Positions 33,060-43,900 of a stretch of 64,000 nucleotides of DNA are shown piece by piece. Under the pieces are notes generated by a model, which saw nothing but the letters and a program-made list of their open reading frames with translations, did no database searches and was not told where the DNA came from. The translations under genes and the position numbers were made by a program. Every line of letters starts with the position of its first letter. Positions within the stretch are counted from its first letter, which is position 1. Origin of the DNA: Porpolomopsis calyptriformis (lineage: Eukaryota; Basidiomycota; Agaricomycetes; Agaricales; Hygrophoraceae); NCBI GenBank assembly GCA_951640195.1, contig OX621171.1:620001-684000 (forward strand), in the 5' to 3' direction.

Positions 33060-36000
33060 CTACTCATTCTCGTCTGATACATCTGAGCCCTCATCCGAAT
33101 TATGACTGTCGTCAGTGACAAATGTACCCTTTGCAAGTCCTGCATTTCGATCAATGATCCCCCATCGTCCTCGGCTTTCCACCCACCCAACAACACTGCA
33201 AATATTCCTAATATCCATGATAATAGGTGCCAATTCGTGTTTGAAGTGTGTTACGGTCCAGGCTGCATCCTTACCTTCTGTTCTCCAGGGTGTGATAAGC
33301 GTGAGGGCTTGAGTCTTACCCTGAAGATTCCCCCAAACACTTTCCAGGCCAAGTGGACAAACTAGAATCTGTTCCAGGACACCGTAATTGATTGTCTTGA
33401 TCTCTTCACCGTGTCTCCCAGTGTAAGTGATCTCATACTATTCATATTAGCCATCTGAATCCAAGCGATATCAGGAGGATACTTACCCGAATGTAGGAGT
33501 TCTTCCAGTGATACTGGCTACGTCTTGCCAGCTTCCTCAGCCAGAATGCGGCACGGATAGAGTCCCCTCCATCACGAATACGCATTCTACCCCACATTGA
33601 CATAACTTCAGGTAGGTGAGCAGCCATGGCATCTCTTCTTTTCCCAAGCAAGGCTGTGAAGTATCGGATAACCCTTCCAGGTAAATCAGCATTCAGTCAA
33701 TAGTTCCGTACACAAGGTGTCCAGAAAACGCAATCTGGATCTGGGAAGGAAAGGATCATATCAGAATACTCGTTCACATCGGAAGTTAGCCATACACTCA
33801 GGATAGGTTTCTTCGCCTTGTCTCAATTCATCTGATCGTCGGCCTTCGATCTCTGTGAGTTCTTCGTGCAGATCATACTTGACTGCCAGTTGACTGAGGT
33901 ACGCTATGTGAAGCACTCGTTTGTCAAGATTGGCTGATGGATTGCTTCAGGAATGGAGACCAGTTTGTAGTATACCACAGAATCGTTCAGTGGAAAATGT
34001 CCATGTTGACCAAGAAGGACCAGCAGCATGGATGTCATCTGGGATGTGCAGAAGTCCGTGGATTGTGAGTATGCAGGTGGAGAGTCGATGTTCTTGGTAC
34101 TGGTAATAGTACCTGTGAAATTTCTGAATATACATTTGAAGTAGAATGTTACGACTTACTCTTCATACAATTCAACCCAATTGATAATGTTATTCTCCAT
34201 CTCATCGATCTCCTCCAGCGTAATCTCGAACTGTAAGGTTTTCTTCGTGATCTTAACTAATAGACACATATAGTGATAATACTTGTCCTCCTTGAAACGT
34301 CCTTTCAAGACAATCGGTGCGATAAACATGAACCAGAACCCCCACGATTCGGCTATGTAATGGGACCGATCTTTATGGATATTGCCTAGGTTGCGAACAT
34401 AACATGATGGAATATCCGCAACAGCCTTAGCTGTCTCCTTGCCAATCTGTTCCCAGATGTGCTCTGGGATTTTGTAATCTTCAACCCCAACATCGAGACC
34501 CTTGAATTTGCCAGTCCAGTGTTTATGAAGGTTGGGAATGGTGTTCTCACAGAAGATGTGCAACCATTCCCATGGGAAGGACACGGCGTAGTCAATGGAA
34601 GATACCCGCCGTAAGATAGGTGGGTGTCAGATACCATAGCGCTTTCCAATAGCTTCCTGACTAGCTTTCATAATTGCAGACTCATATTGCTAGAGGGAAG
34701 CACAATAAGTATCATGCATACACAGGGGAAGTGAGTGCGGGTCAACCGATGGGCATTTTTGATGATCGATGTCAGGAGTAATAAGTGGGACGTAGTAAAT
34801 TTTGCCTTGATTTGACACATCTCTGACACCTTTGATCATGCAAGACCGACAGGGACAGTAAGCATTGTGTCCCCTCAGTCCTAGCAACTTCTCGATTGCA
34901 ATGATATCACCATGCTCAAGAATGTTGTACGCATGGAGGGAAAAAAGACTTTTGTCGTGTGCGTTGAATATCTGAACACCTATGGCTAGTTGGGCACATT
35001 CGTCATCAAAGGGGACTAGGAAGGAGGCAAGATCCTTGGGTTTATGGATTATACCCAAGCAGATGAGGTTCTCAAAGCGATGGCGGAGTTGTGGAGGTAG
35101 GTTGTAATTTAGGACAATGATTGGCATTGCTGTTGGTCCTTGCCTCCGACGTTTGAATAAGAGGTACCCATCTACTGAGAGGGCAAGAGCGATATCCCGC
35201 CTGTTAGAAAAGAAGGTAAATGGCTATTCTACGCCATCCACTATGACGTTACGTTTCAAGAGGTTAAGGTAGTGGGTAGAATCGAAGACATCACAGATGC
35301 AACCGGATTGGTGTCGATAACGATGTCGGTATGAGACAGTTTATCAGCCATATGTTTGCTCTCATAGAAACTCTAAAGTTGTGGGATGATTGGGATGTAG
35401 GAAAAGATTCGTCGAGGTTTGCGGTCGGAAGTATATCGGGATTGATGACAGAATGGACAGTCTTCACATAGTTCATATTTTCCTGTGTAAGCAATACAGG
35501 AATTGATACACGAGTCGATCTTCGTGGGTTCTACACCAGCCAGCAGTGCAATACGTTGCATTATAACTGGTTCGGAGTCGACCTCAAACCTATTTCGGAA
35601 CGCATGTCGCATTTGATTAAAAGTGCGATGGGGCATGTTACTGAACATCTTGAGTTTGAATGCCCAGACGTTGTCTCGATCGCAGTCAGTAATCACATTA
35701 TTTCCTGCGTAGTGTAGTTTAATATCAATCAAAGATGTAACCAATATTACTCACGGATTTCCCAGAGTTCAGCATCATCTTGAGGACCCAACATGATTCT
35801 AAGCTCCTTGTGTATCTCATCAAGCATAGGCTGATAGGTATTGACGAATTCATTAGTTTCGTCATCGCTGCTGTCCTCAGAATTGGTGAATCTGGCTGAT
35901 TCATAGTCTTCACTTTTGTCCCCTGATTTGATAGCACTGGGGTCCACTACTTCCAGGTCCAGAGCTTGGGATATTGGGGTACCCTCGAGACAAGTTGATT

Positions 36001-36163
36001 GGTTTCTATCTGATAAATCACTTGTGCTGCTCGAGCCAGAGTCTGATGGTAAGATGGTGTTCTCATTGGCAGTGGTGTAGTGCTTCAAATGGGTTGAGTA
36101 TGCTAGGAACTTGTAGCACGTTGGGCGGCATCGACATCGTTTACGACGCTAGCGGGTGACCAT
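33060..36163 (-). pseudogene. Tnp2-like transposase
   Basis: Start at 36163 (MVTR, immediately followed by a TAG), then a Cys-rich N-terminus (CRCRPTCYKF). Middle exons: FKLKMFSNMPHRTFNQMRHA, YTGKYELCEDCPFCHQSRY, then MPIIVLNYNLPPQLRHRFEN, GLRGHNAYCPCRSCMIKG of the Tnp2 catalytic region. C-terminal exons: FPWEWLHIFCENTIPNLHKH, ESWGFWFMFIAPIVLKGRF, then GRMRIRDGGDSIRAAFWLRK, AWTVTHFKHELAPIIMDIRN and GRWGIIDRNAG, ending in an acidic tail at the TAG 33060-33062. Several introns fit GT-AG. Transposase cuts and pastes the element. The early TAG, with other frame breaks, suggests this copy is inactive, though a downstream start (36088) avoids it. Confidence 0.8.
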
Positions 36164-36297
36164 GAGGTGACAAGCTGTAACCCATATCAACCCGAATCAA
36201 CCCGAATTGGTCCCAAAAAGGAAGTATATCACAGATGTATACCGTCATCACCTCAAGTCCTTCATCTTCTACCATCATCCACCATCATCCCCCCACC
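36164..36297. promoter_or_regulatory. shared divergent promoter region
   Basis: Only 134 bp separate the transposase start (36163, minus) from the companion gene start (36298, plus). It includes a tandem cccgaatcaacccgaattggtcc phrase (about 36190-36212), a possible bidirectional element. No clear TATA box. Confidence 0.4.
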
Positions 36298-38846
36298 ATG
36301 TCTCGTCCATTCAATGAAAAAAAAAAATCCATGAACAAGCTTGATGCAATAAGTGCCAAGATGAGCCAGCTCCATGAGGAGATATGTACTTTGGAACGTA
36401 TGTACTTAGCCATTCATATGGGAGCATCCCCCGATCAACTACATTTTCTAGGGCAAAAAAAGGCTGCCCAAAAAGTAAAGAAACCCAAGAAAGTATACTG
36501 CAAATTGATACCAAAGCCAAAAGGCCTTGCTGGCCATATGCCTCCAAAAGGGTATAACCTACAAGATGCGATGGGATTGACAGAAAATAGGGCAAGGTAC
36601 AACAGGATTGCGGTAAGTGGACAGTAATCATACAAAGATCATTCTGAACTTTGATATCCAGGCACTCTCTCGGACTCTCGCTACAAAATACCTTGATATG
36701 TCAAAGACCATCAATGTACAACCGAAACTCGTTGTTTGTAATGTAATAGCATTGGTACATTCCAAGTTTACACTGGAAATATGTCACTTACACTTGCATT
36801 AGGCACAAGAAAAGTATCCATTCCTAGCAAGATACGTGGAAGGCTGGCCAGTCCGCGACTTTATCGGCCATTTTCTTTGCAACCATGTAGCCCGAGCGAA
36901 GATGTTAGTGAGCACCAGTGATGGTGAAAGCGAAAATGAGGTAAGTGATTACGAGTGGTAACAGATTATATTAACGCTGATACATGATTTTAAGAATGAC
37001 TCTGATGAGGAGGAGATCAACTCCACAGGAGATAGTAATGATACCACGACCAATGACGATGAACGTGATAAGAGTGATGATGATAGTGATATGTCCAGTG
37101 AGGATGATGATATTCAAACTCATAAATCAATCAAGGTATGATAAATTATTTGCGTCATCGTTGCAACAACTGTCTAATATATGACGTAGGATAATCGGGT
37201 TAGAAAACCACTCACAAAACCTGTGAACCACAAGTCCATTGTTGTCAAGAATGCCTCCGCTGCAAAATCCGTTGCCAAAACCAACAAACGTTCAGCTGAA
37301 TACGATAACGAGCATCACGAAAAGAAATGTCGTATCGACAATGAAGTACTTACTGATAATGATGAAGACACTCAAGAGGAGCAGGGAATGGTGCCAAAGA
37401 GACTGGTAAGTTCGAAGGCGCATACAAAATTCATTAATAAACTATCACAGGCTGTAACCAAGCCTGCGTGATCTCAGTCCACCACTAAAGCGAAGGCTAC
37501 ACCAGTTGAGACCCTCGCCCCCACCAAATCTCAGATGTCTGCCAAGGTAATACCAAACACGGTTACTCAGGTCACAGCTGGTATGAGCAAGGCAGTAAAA
37601 ACGACAGCAAAGACATCCAAAACTATTCCTGCCACTAAACCTCCACCCAAAATGATAAAGACTACTGCCAAGAAAGCCCTACCGATGCCAAAGACGATGA
37701 AGGCTGCAGCGAAGAAAGCTGCAACTACGGCCAAAGCTGCTGGGAATTCTGTGTCTGATGTTGATGGGGTAGGTTGCTGTACATCACAGTCTCTTAACTC
37801 ATCTATTCATGATTACAGGATGACATTGACGATGTCACGGCCTAGGAACTGGCCAGAGTTCATATCCCACTAAGCTGTCCTGTTGATGACTGCAACGATC
37901 CAATTCTTGCCAAAAACAATAACCTACGTATGTTGTTCAAGAGGTACTATGAGATCATCAACACCAAAGGTCCCGACTCTGGTGCATGTTTCAGACAAGG
38001 GATGGAAATCTGCCGAAACATCAAAGCAGCACACAAGCAACGAGAGTGTTGGGTAGCTGCACAGGAGAAAGGTTGGCCGGTTGATATTGACTTCCAAGCC
38101 TTACCAGATCGCATCGTTCATATGAAAGAAGACCTTCATTGCCTCATCTTCGACGAGGGCCTTAAATCTGAGAACATTGCTTTACAGCAATTCATGAAGG
38201 ATATACAGGCAACGTTCTTGAAAGGAAGGGGAATCGAAAAGCTTTTGAAGCTTCTGGTTCCGCTGGGATTGATTGTGGACAATGCACGGCCTGGATAGTG
38301 AGTCAAGCCATTCTCATCTTGTCTCTGCTTTCCATTTCCACCCACAGCTATGGAGCAAAAGGCGGCGCAATCATTCATAGTACAATTTATCGGCTATTCG
38401 ACCCAACTATAACCACAAGTGATACACTCAAACCACTCAAGTACACTGCTTTTACAGCCTATGTGCTTGTGCTGTACATGGGCCACCTCCTTATTGCTGA
38501 AGACCTAGAATGCTCGCCCATGGATGCCTATCAAATCATGCTTGAGAGTGCCGACACAGGACAAAGCCTCCATCCTCTCTTAGACACTGATGACGAATTC
38601 GAAGACATCCTTGAAAGAAATTCACGATTGGCACGGAAGGAAACAGCTCAGGTGTGTTTGCTCTGATCTACACAAGACTGGCTCACTAGCGCATGCATTC
38701 AGGCAACTGGCACTGCTGGAGGTACAGCTGGCCAGACCAACAAGCGTCCCCTCCTGAGAATGATTAAAGTGAGCATATTTCTAGCCTCATCTGGTTAATG
38801 ACCCCGTTACACTAGTGAATCCTTGTAGAATGCAAAGACCTCGTAA
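36298..38846 (+). CDS. Tnp2-element companion protein (putative DNA-binding)
   Basis: Starts MSRPFNEKKKSMNKLDAISA with a coiled-coil-like MSQLHEEICTLERM and a basic block. It is spliced through several introns (for example after 36614, with continuation ALSRTLATKYLDM). The middle is an acidic run plus Lys/Ala/Pro-rich low complexity (PKTMKAAAKKAATTAKAAG). The best-conserved C-terminal part has LSCPVDDCNDPI (CX4C), FKRYYEIINTKG, CFRQGMEICRNIKAAHKQRE and GIEKLLKLLVPLGLIVDNA, and ends RMIKNAKTS at the TAA 38844-38846. Equivalent genes accompany Tnp2 transposases in basidiomycetes and are thought to act like TnpA. I chose the ATG that gives the basic N-terminus over an upstream in-frame ATG at 36235. 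Confidence 0.6.
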
Positions 38847-39745
38847 TTGAATTGCCCGTACCTAAGCTTGCCTGGTTTCACTCTGTTTCCTCAAGATTCT
38901 CCAACACTCTCCCCTCTCGTCTCTGTTTCAAATTTACATGCTTCTTGTTCTTGGTGGATCCAAGGAAGGCATCTGTGTCTAGTGTCAAGATGACTTGGTT
39001 ACGTTATTCTACTGTCTGCCTCACACAAGCACTGTCGATCAGCTCGGAGTTTGCTCCTCATACCCAGTTTTGGTCATCTCGGGTTTGGATGTACTTGGCA
39101 CCAATTTCTCTCATGCCTCTGCTCTTAATCCTTTTCCTCTAGATCCCCCTAGCTTTTGTCTTGCCTCCACAGCTGTATCAATAGGTAAACAATGTTTCGC
39201 TACAATACAATGACAATATTTCAAGAATTCAATGAGTTACCTGAGGGAATGCAGTGACCAGATGTCATCAATCAGTAGAATTCAGTGAGTTACTTGAGGG
39301 AATGTAGTGATCAGATGTCTGTCGGTCAGCGGGTTGTCTCCCTGTTTTCAATGAGTCCACTGTCTCATTTCCAACCACTAGCTTGCTGAAGTGTAATGAT
39401 GGAGTCACTACTTTCTAGACAGCAAAACGAGACATTCATTGAGTTTCTTATCACTTCTTTTTCCAGTGACATCGCTGGAAAGTATTCAACCGGCTGATTA
39501 CTTTTCAATGATTTTACGCAATGTATTTGAGTGATTTTCCATCCCGTAGTGTGGTGGAAATACAGCCATTATAAGAACCGGAGAATGCAGAAAGAGATGG
39601 AAAGAATACATTAAGAAAATTTACATTAGAATGCGAGATGATCAAGGAAGAGGCAGGATCGGTGCTATGCTATTATCTAACAGTTCCACCCTAATAGTCC
39701 TAATTAAAGGTAAGAAATAATTTATAAACGAGAGCGATACAAGAC

Positions 39746-40054
39746 TCACTCTATCAATGGGACGCATAACAACCAATCCCTCATTCCATGGCCGCTGATT
39801 TGCATGACAGTGAACCTGGCTACCACGGATGACTTGAACAGAAGGACTGGGTTCCTCGTGAAAAATGGCGGCACGAAAATCAACAAATCGAACAAAGGAT
39901 TATTGTCTGATCGCATGTATGTATGGACGGCAAAGAAAGTTTCGTCGATTAGCTCATGTTTATTGTCGCAACGCTTGTGCGAGAATATGGTGCGGATCTG
40001 GGCAGGTATCATGTGTGATTCATTTTGTCGGAAATAAATGATACTATGATGCAC
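39746..40054 (-). pseudogene. TE-encoded hypothetical protein remnant
   Basis: The minus strand has FSHKRCDNKHELIDETFFAV and HTYMRSDNNP in one frame, then after a shift VHCHANQRPWNEGLVVM and RPIDR. This block occurs, to my knowledge, in hypothetical proteins that accompany basidiomycete Tnp2/Plavaka-type elements. At least one frameshift. Its upstream edge lies directly at the outer boundary (40115) of the large inverted repeat. Confidence 0.45.
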
Positions 40055-40114
40055 AGAGGTATAGAAATCAGTGTAGAGAACACCCGATTGATGGTAGTGG
40101 TGATGGACAAGAAC

Positions 40115-43100
40115 TTACTTTTCGATATATCAAGAATGTCGTCAATGATCAACAGAAGCGATCTCGCGAGACTATGAACCAACAAAAGGCTCTCCCGCTG
40201 CGATCGATTCAGGTCACTATCAAGCGTCAACTCTGTCATCCCAATAATCCCATTCATTGGGGTCCTAGTATCACCTTCGCATCAGAGCCAGAACTAAAAC
40301 GAACGAAAGACACACGAACCTGATCTCATGCGACATATTTGCCAAAAACTCACTCTTACTCCTATTGGCCAACTCAGCTGCCTCCCTCGCGGCGGTATTC
40401 TTTTGTATACTATCCCTCAAATTGTAAACCATTTGATTGATCTGCATCTTGAGCGAGTCCATCTCCCCACTCGCCTCAAATGTGATGAACCGCGTGAAGT
40501 CGCCGTCCATGGCCGCCGCTGATATCTGCGCGAACCCGAGAACCTGAGTTGTCAAATTCCCCGCCATGGTATTGACAGATAATCTGCCGATCCAAATACC
40601 ACCACGGAAGCCATTAGTAAACGTACCACTTGGACCGCAGGGACGGGCGTCGTACGTGATCTCCTGCCAAATACCCTGCACGTTCCCAACCTCAGCCTGC
40701 ACTCCCAATTTCCCTTCTGTCCCGACCTCGCGCGCTACTTTCTTCACCTCAGCAGCAAATATAGCCAGTTGGTCAATCATGTCGTTTATTGTGTTCACGA
40801 GGCTTAACATTTCGCCCGAGACCGACACACCAGTGATCTTCTGCGTGAGATCCCCACGAGCTACTGCGGTTTATATGAGCAGGGAATGCACAAATGGGCT
40901 CATTAAAGACAATGATGGAATGCTCAAAGTGGGATGGACGTACGGTCGCAACGGCAATCGTCCGGACTTGCAAAGTGAGCTAGAGCAGAAAGAAAATGTC
41001 AGAATACGGTGCTAAAGAAACAAGAAAACACACATTGTTAGCCATAACATTCACGTTGTCTGTCAAGTCCTACCCAACAACATCAGTGCCCTCGTGAGAA
41101 ACAAGAGGTAGGGTCCTCACCTTCCAAGTCCCACCGACATTTGTAACCCTGGCTTGCCCTCCTAATCGCCCTTCGGTCCCGACCTCCCTCGCCACACGCG
41201 TAACCTCATCAGCAAATAGGCTCAAACTCTCTGTCATCCCATTAACCGTCTCCTTCAGTCCCAAAATCTCACCCCTCACATCTACCTCGATCTTCTTCGT
41301 CAAATCGCCTCCAGCAACGGCCTTGGTAACCTCGGCGATTGAGCGCACTTGATTCGTCAAGTTCATCGCCATAAGGTTCACGTTGTCGGTGAGAACCTAT
41401 GGGATAGAATGAGCGAGAAAAAAAAGTCGCAGAACACAACACACCTTCCACGTCCCCTGTACATCCGGAACAAACGCCTGCCCACCTAAAATGCCCTCTG
41501 TCCCCACCTCTAGTGATACCCGAGTCACCTCCTTCGCGAGAGTCGACAGCTGGGCTACCATGGAATTCACGGTCATCTTCAGATCGAGCATCTCGCCCTG
41601 CACATCGACGTTCACAAGTTTCCCGAGGTCGCCCAGCGCCACGGCTTTCGTCACTTCTGAGATGGAACGCACTTGATCCGTTAAGTTGCTTGCCATTTTC
41701 TGGAGAAGGAAGGGGGCGTGTGTTTACAGAATCACAAGAAAGTAGAACAAACGCACATTAACATTCCTCGTCAGGTCGGCCCAAGTGCCCTGCACCCCTT
41801 CGACCCTAGCTTGACCACCGAGTATTCCTTGAGTCCCCACCTCGAGAGCAACCCTCGTAACCTCACTCGCAAATGCACTCAACTGGTCCACCATAGAATT
41901 GACAGTTCCTTTGAGCGTTGCCATCTCCCCCTCGACAAGTATCTCAATCTTCTGTGTAAGGTCGCCCTTGGCTACAGTGATGGTGACATGAGCAATCGAG
42001 CGAACTTGATCGGTTAAACTTGAGCACATTCGATTGACCTTTTATAAGAATGAGATAAGGCAACCGTACATCCACTCAAAAACTCAAAAATAGACACTTA
42101 CATTCCTGACAAGCTCGAACCAAACACCTTCCACGTCTGGAACATGCGCTTGCCCCCCGAGCTTCCCTTGACTGCCTACTTCCAGCATCACCCTCGTCAC
42201 TTCCGCCGCCAACGCACGGAGTCGCACGACCATACCGTTCACGGTGTTCTTCAAATCTAAGATCTCGCCGCGGGCATCCACTTCGATCTGCTTGGACAAG
42301 TCTCCTAGTGCGACTGCCTTGGTGACTTTTGCAATCGACCGGACTTGACTAGTGAGATTAGCGGCAAGGTTGTTGACTACGCCTGTGAGTTCTCGCCAGG
42401 TTCCTTCGACGTCGAGGACAAGAGCTTGTCCGCCGAGTTTACTAAATAGTAATTCTGCATGTTGCAGCCAACGAGGGGTGGTAAAAGATCACTTACCCTT
42501 CTGTGCCGACCTATTGACTGACTCGAGTAACCTCCTTAGCTAACTGTCCCAATTTATTGACCTATGTACAATATAACGGTAGCGTACAATGGAATTATGA
42601 TAGAATAATTCGCACCATAGTATTGATAACGTCTTCGAGTTGGACCATGACAACGCCCTGTACTGGCACGGTTATCTTCTGAGATAAGTCACCCCTAGCG
42701 ACGGCGTTACAAACACGAGCGACATCTTGGACTTGTGCCTTGAGCAACCGCAGCTCCTCGACGGCACTCATCCCGCTCTCGAACGCAACGGAAGACAAAC
42801 CGACAGAAGGGTCGGTATACACATGTCTCATGGTGGTGGCGTCGGTGGTGACCCTCCCGCAGGTCGGGCAGGTGGAGTGATGTCCATGGGAAGAGGCCGG
42901 CGCGGAGGCCGTTGTGGTGTAAAGGTATCGGGTGTTCTTGGTTGGGGCGAAGCTTGTGAGGTTTTCGAGGGAGATATGTTCCGGGCGGCCATTTGGGGGT
43001 GGACAGGGGATGGTGGATGGATGGTCGTCATCTCGTGGTTCCATTTCGACGTCCTGTTCGGTGGTGCCATTATTGTTGCTTGGATGGGACTCACCGTTGG

Positions 43101-43428
43101 CGATGATGTGATGATAGATAGAATGCGGTGAAAGCTCGTTGGTGAAGGAGGGTATATCACCCACACTTCGTCTCTTTTTTGTATCTGGTCCGTTCAATTG
43201 CCAGCTCTCGGACGCTTTAATGGAAGCAAGCGTGTCTTCTGCAGTGTACATCCGTCTCGCCATTGCACTGAGCGACCTGAGGATGATATCCATCTGTTTA
43301 TCTGTGGGGCCATCGTATCTGGGGATTGGAGCCGCCGAAGGACCAAGCTCATAGATGGACAAGAGAGCGACAAGATACGGGAGAAAGGTTGAAGACGATG
43401 GTGGTTGATTGTCGACGATGTTGGTCAT
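40115..43428 (-). pseudogene. NIK1: group III histidine kinase (NIK1/OS-1 type), truncated left copy
   Basis: Starts at 43428 (MTNIVDNQPPSSS). N-terminal Ser/Pro-rich region, then seven HAMP-type repeats (each with a QVRSIAxVTKAVAxGDLT-like helix and an EVTRVxxEVGTEGxLGGQA block) that in this family sense osmotic and fungicide signals, then [20 protein letters not shown] of the dimerisation/phosphoacceptor helix. Here the H-box splices cleanly to [18 protein letters not shown]. Coding similarity stops after DILDIS at the arm boundary, so the ATPase and receiver domains are absent. An in-frame TAG at 42511-42513 (TRVSQ*VGTEG) also lies in the right copy. About ten short introns. Confidence 0.92.
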
Positions 43429-43467
43429 CGTCAACGACAGCGAGGAGGAGGGTAATAAGCTCAACAC

Positions 43468-43698
43468 GTGCAGAACCGTTTCCTCATCTTATCTCTCACC
43501 GTGTCTTCCAATTCCAAACCTCTCCTCAATCAACGCACAAAATCCTACGAATTCTTCGGTCCTCCGGGCGCCCTTTTCGTCACCCTCTCCGTCCCCTTCA
43601 CAACCTACTTCCTCTACTTTGCCTGCTCAGAGCATTCAGGCGGTTGCCTACCCCGCCTCCCACTCGAGACACTCAAACACAGCCGGCCTTGGCTCTGA
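43468..43698 (+). pseudogene. ERG24-like sterol reductase first-exon fragment (left copy)
   Basis: The frame contains NQRTKSYEFFGPPGALFVTL, SVPFTTYFLYFACSEHSGG and C, which matches the N-terminal membrane segment of delta14-sterol reductase (ERG4/ERG24 family; ...YEFFGPPG...Y.LYF.CSE..GGC). That enzyme reduces the C14-15 double bond in ergosterol synthesis in the ER. Only about 50 residues are present; the following sequence does not continue the family. It points away from the histidine kinase start 40 bp away. Identical in the other arm. Confidence 0.6.
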
Positions 43699-43900
43699 TT
43701 CTGCCCGTTTATCGGACTGTACTTTTTGAATAACTCGTATGACTTTGTGTATAGCTGCAGTTGACAACGAGGAAAAAAACAGGGGCAATTGTGTTTGAAC
43801 CGGCTGCGCAATGAGTTGGCCAAGAGGATGATACGGACCTCCAAGATGATCGTTAGATGATCCACCTTCTTCTCGTTCACGAATCCGGGGGAGGTCTGCA

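Larger units (their letters stand above)
32560..39560. mobile_element. Tnp2-type (CACTA-like) DNA transposon
   Basis: Two divergent genes (Tnp2-like transposase, minus; companion protein, plus) are bracketed by non-coding flanks rich in TCACTG/CAGTGA words: about ten between 32520 and 33050, and a comparable number of cagtga/caatga/tcactt variants between 39220 and 39560. Repeated subterminal transposase-binding words are characteristic of CACTA elements. I did not find exact terminal inverted repeats or a 2-3 bp target duplication, so the ends are approximate. Confidence 0.7.

Noticed and set aside
33102..33365. Cys-containing plus-strand frame
   Set aside because: The opposite strand encodes the conserved C-terminal part of the Tnp2-like transposase (WTVTHFKHELAPI), so the plus frame is a shadow.
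42727..43131. Large open frame antisense to the histidine kinase (mirrored at 52920-53324)
   Set aside because: The kinase N-terminus in the same place has clear family sequence; the antisense frame is a composition shadow.
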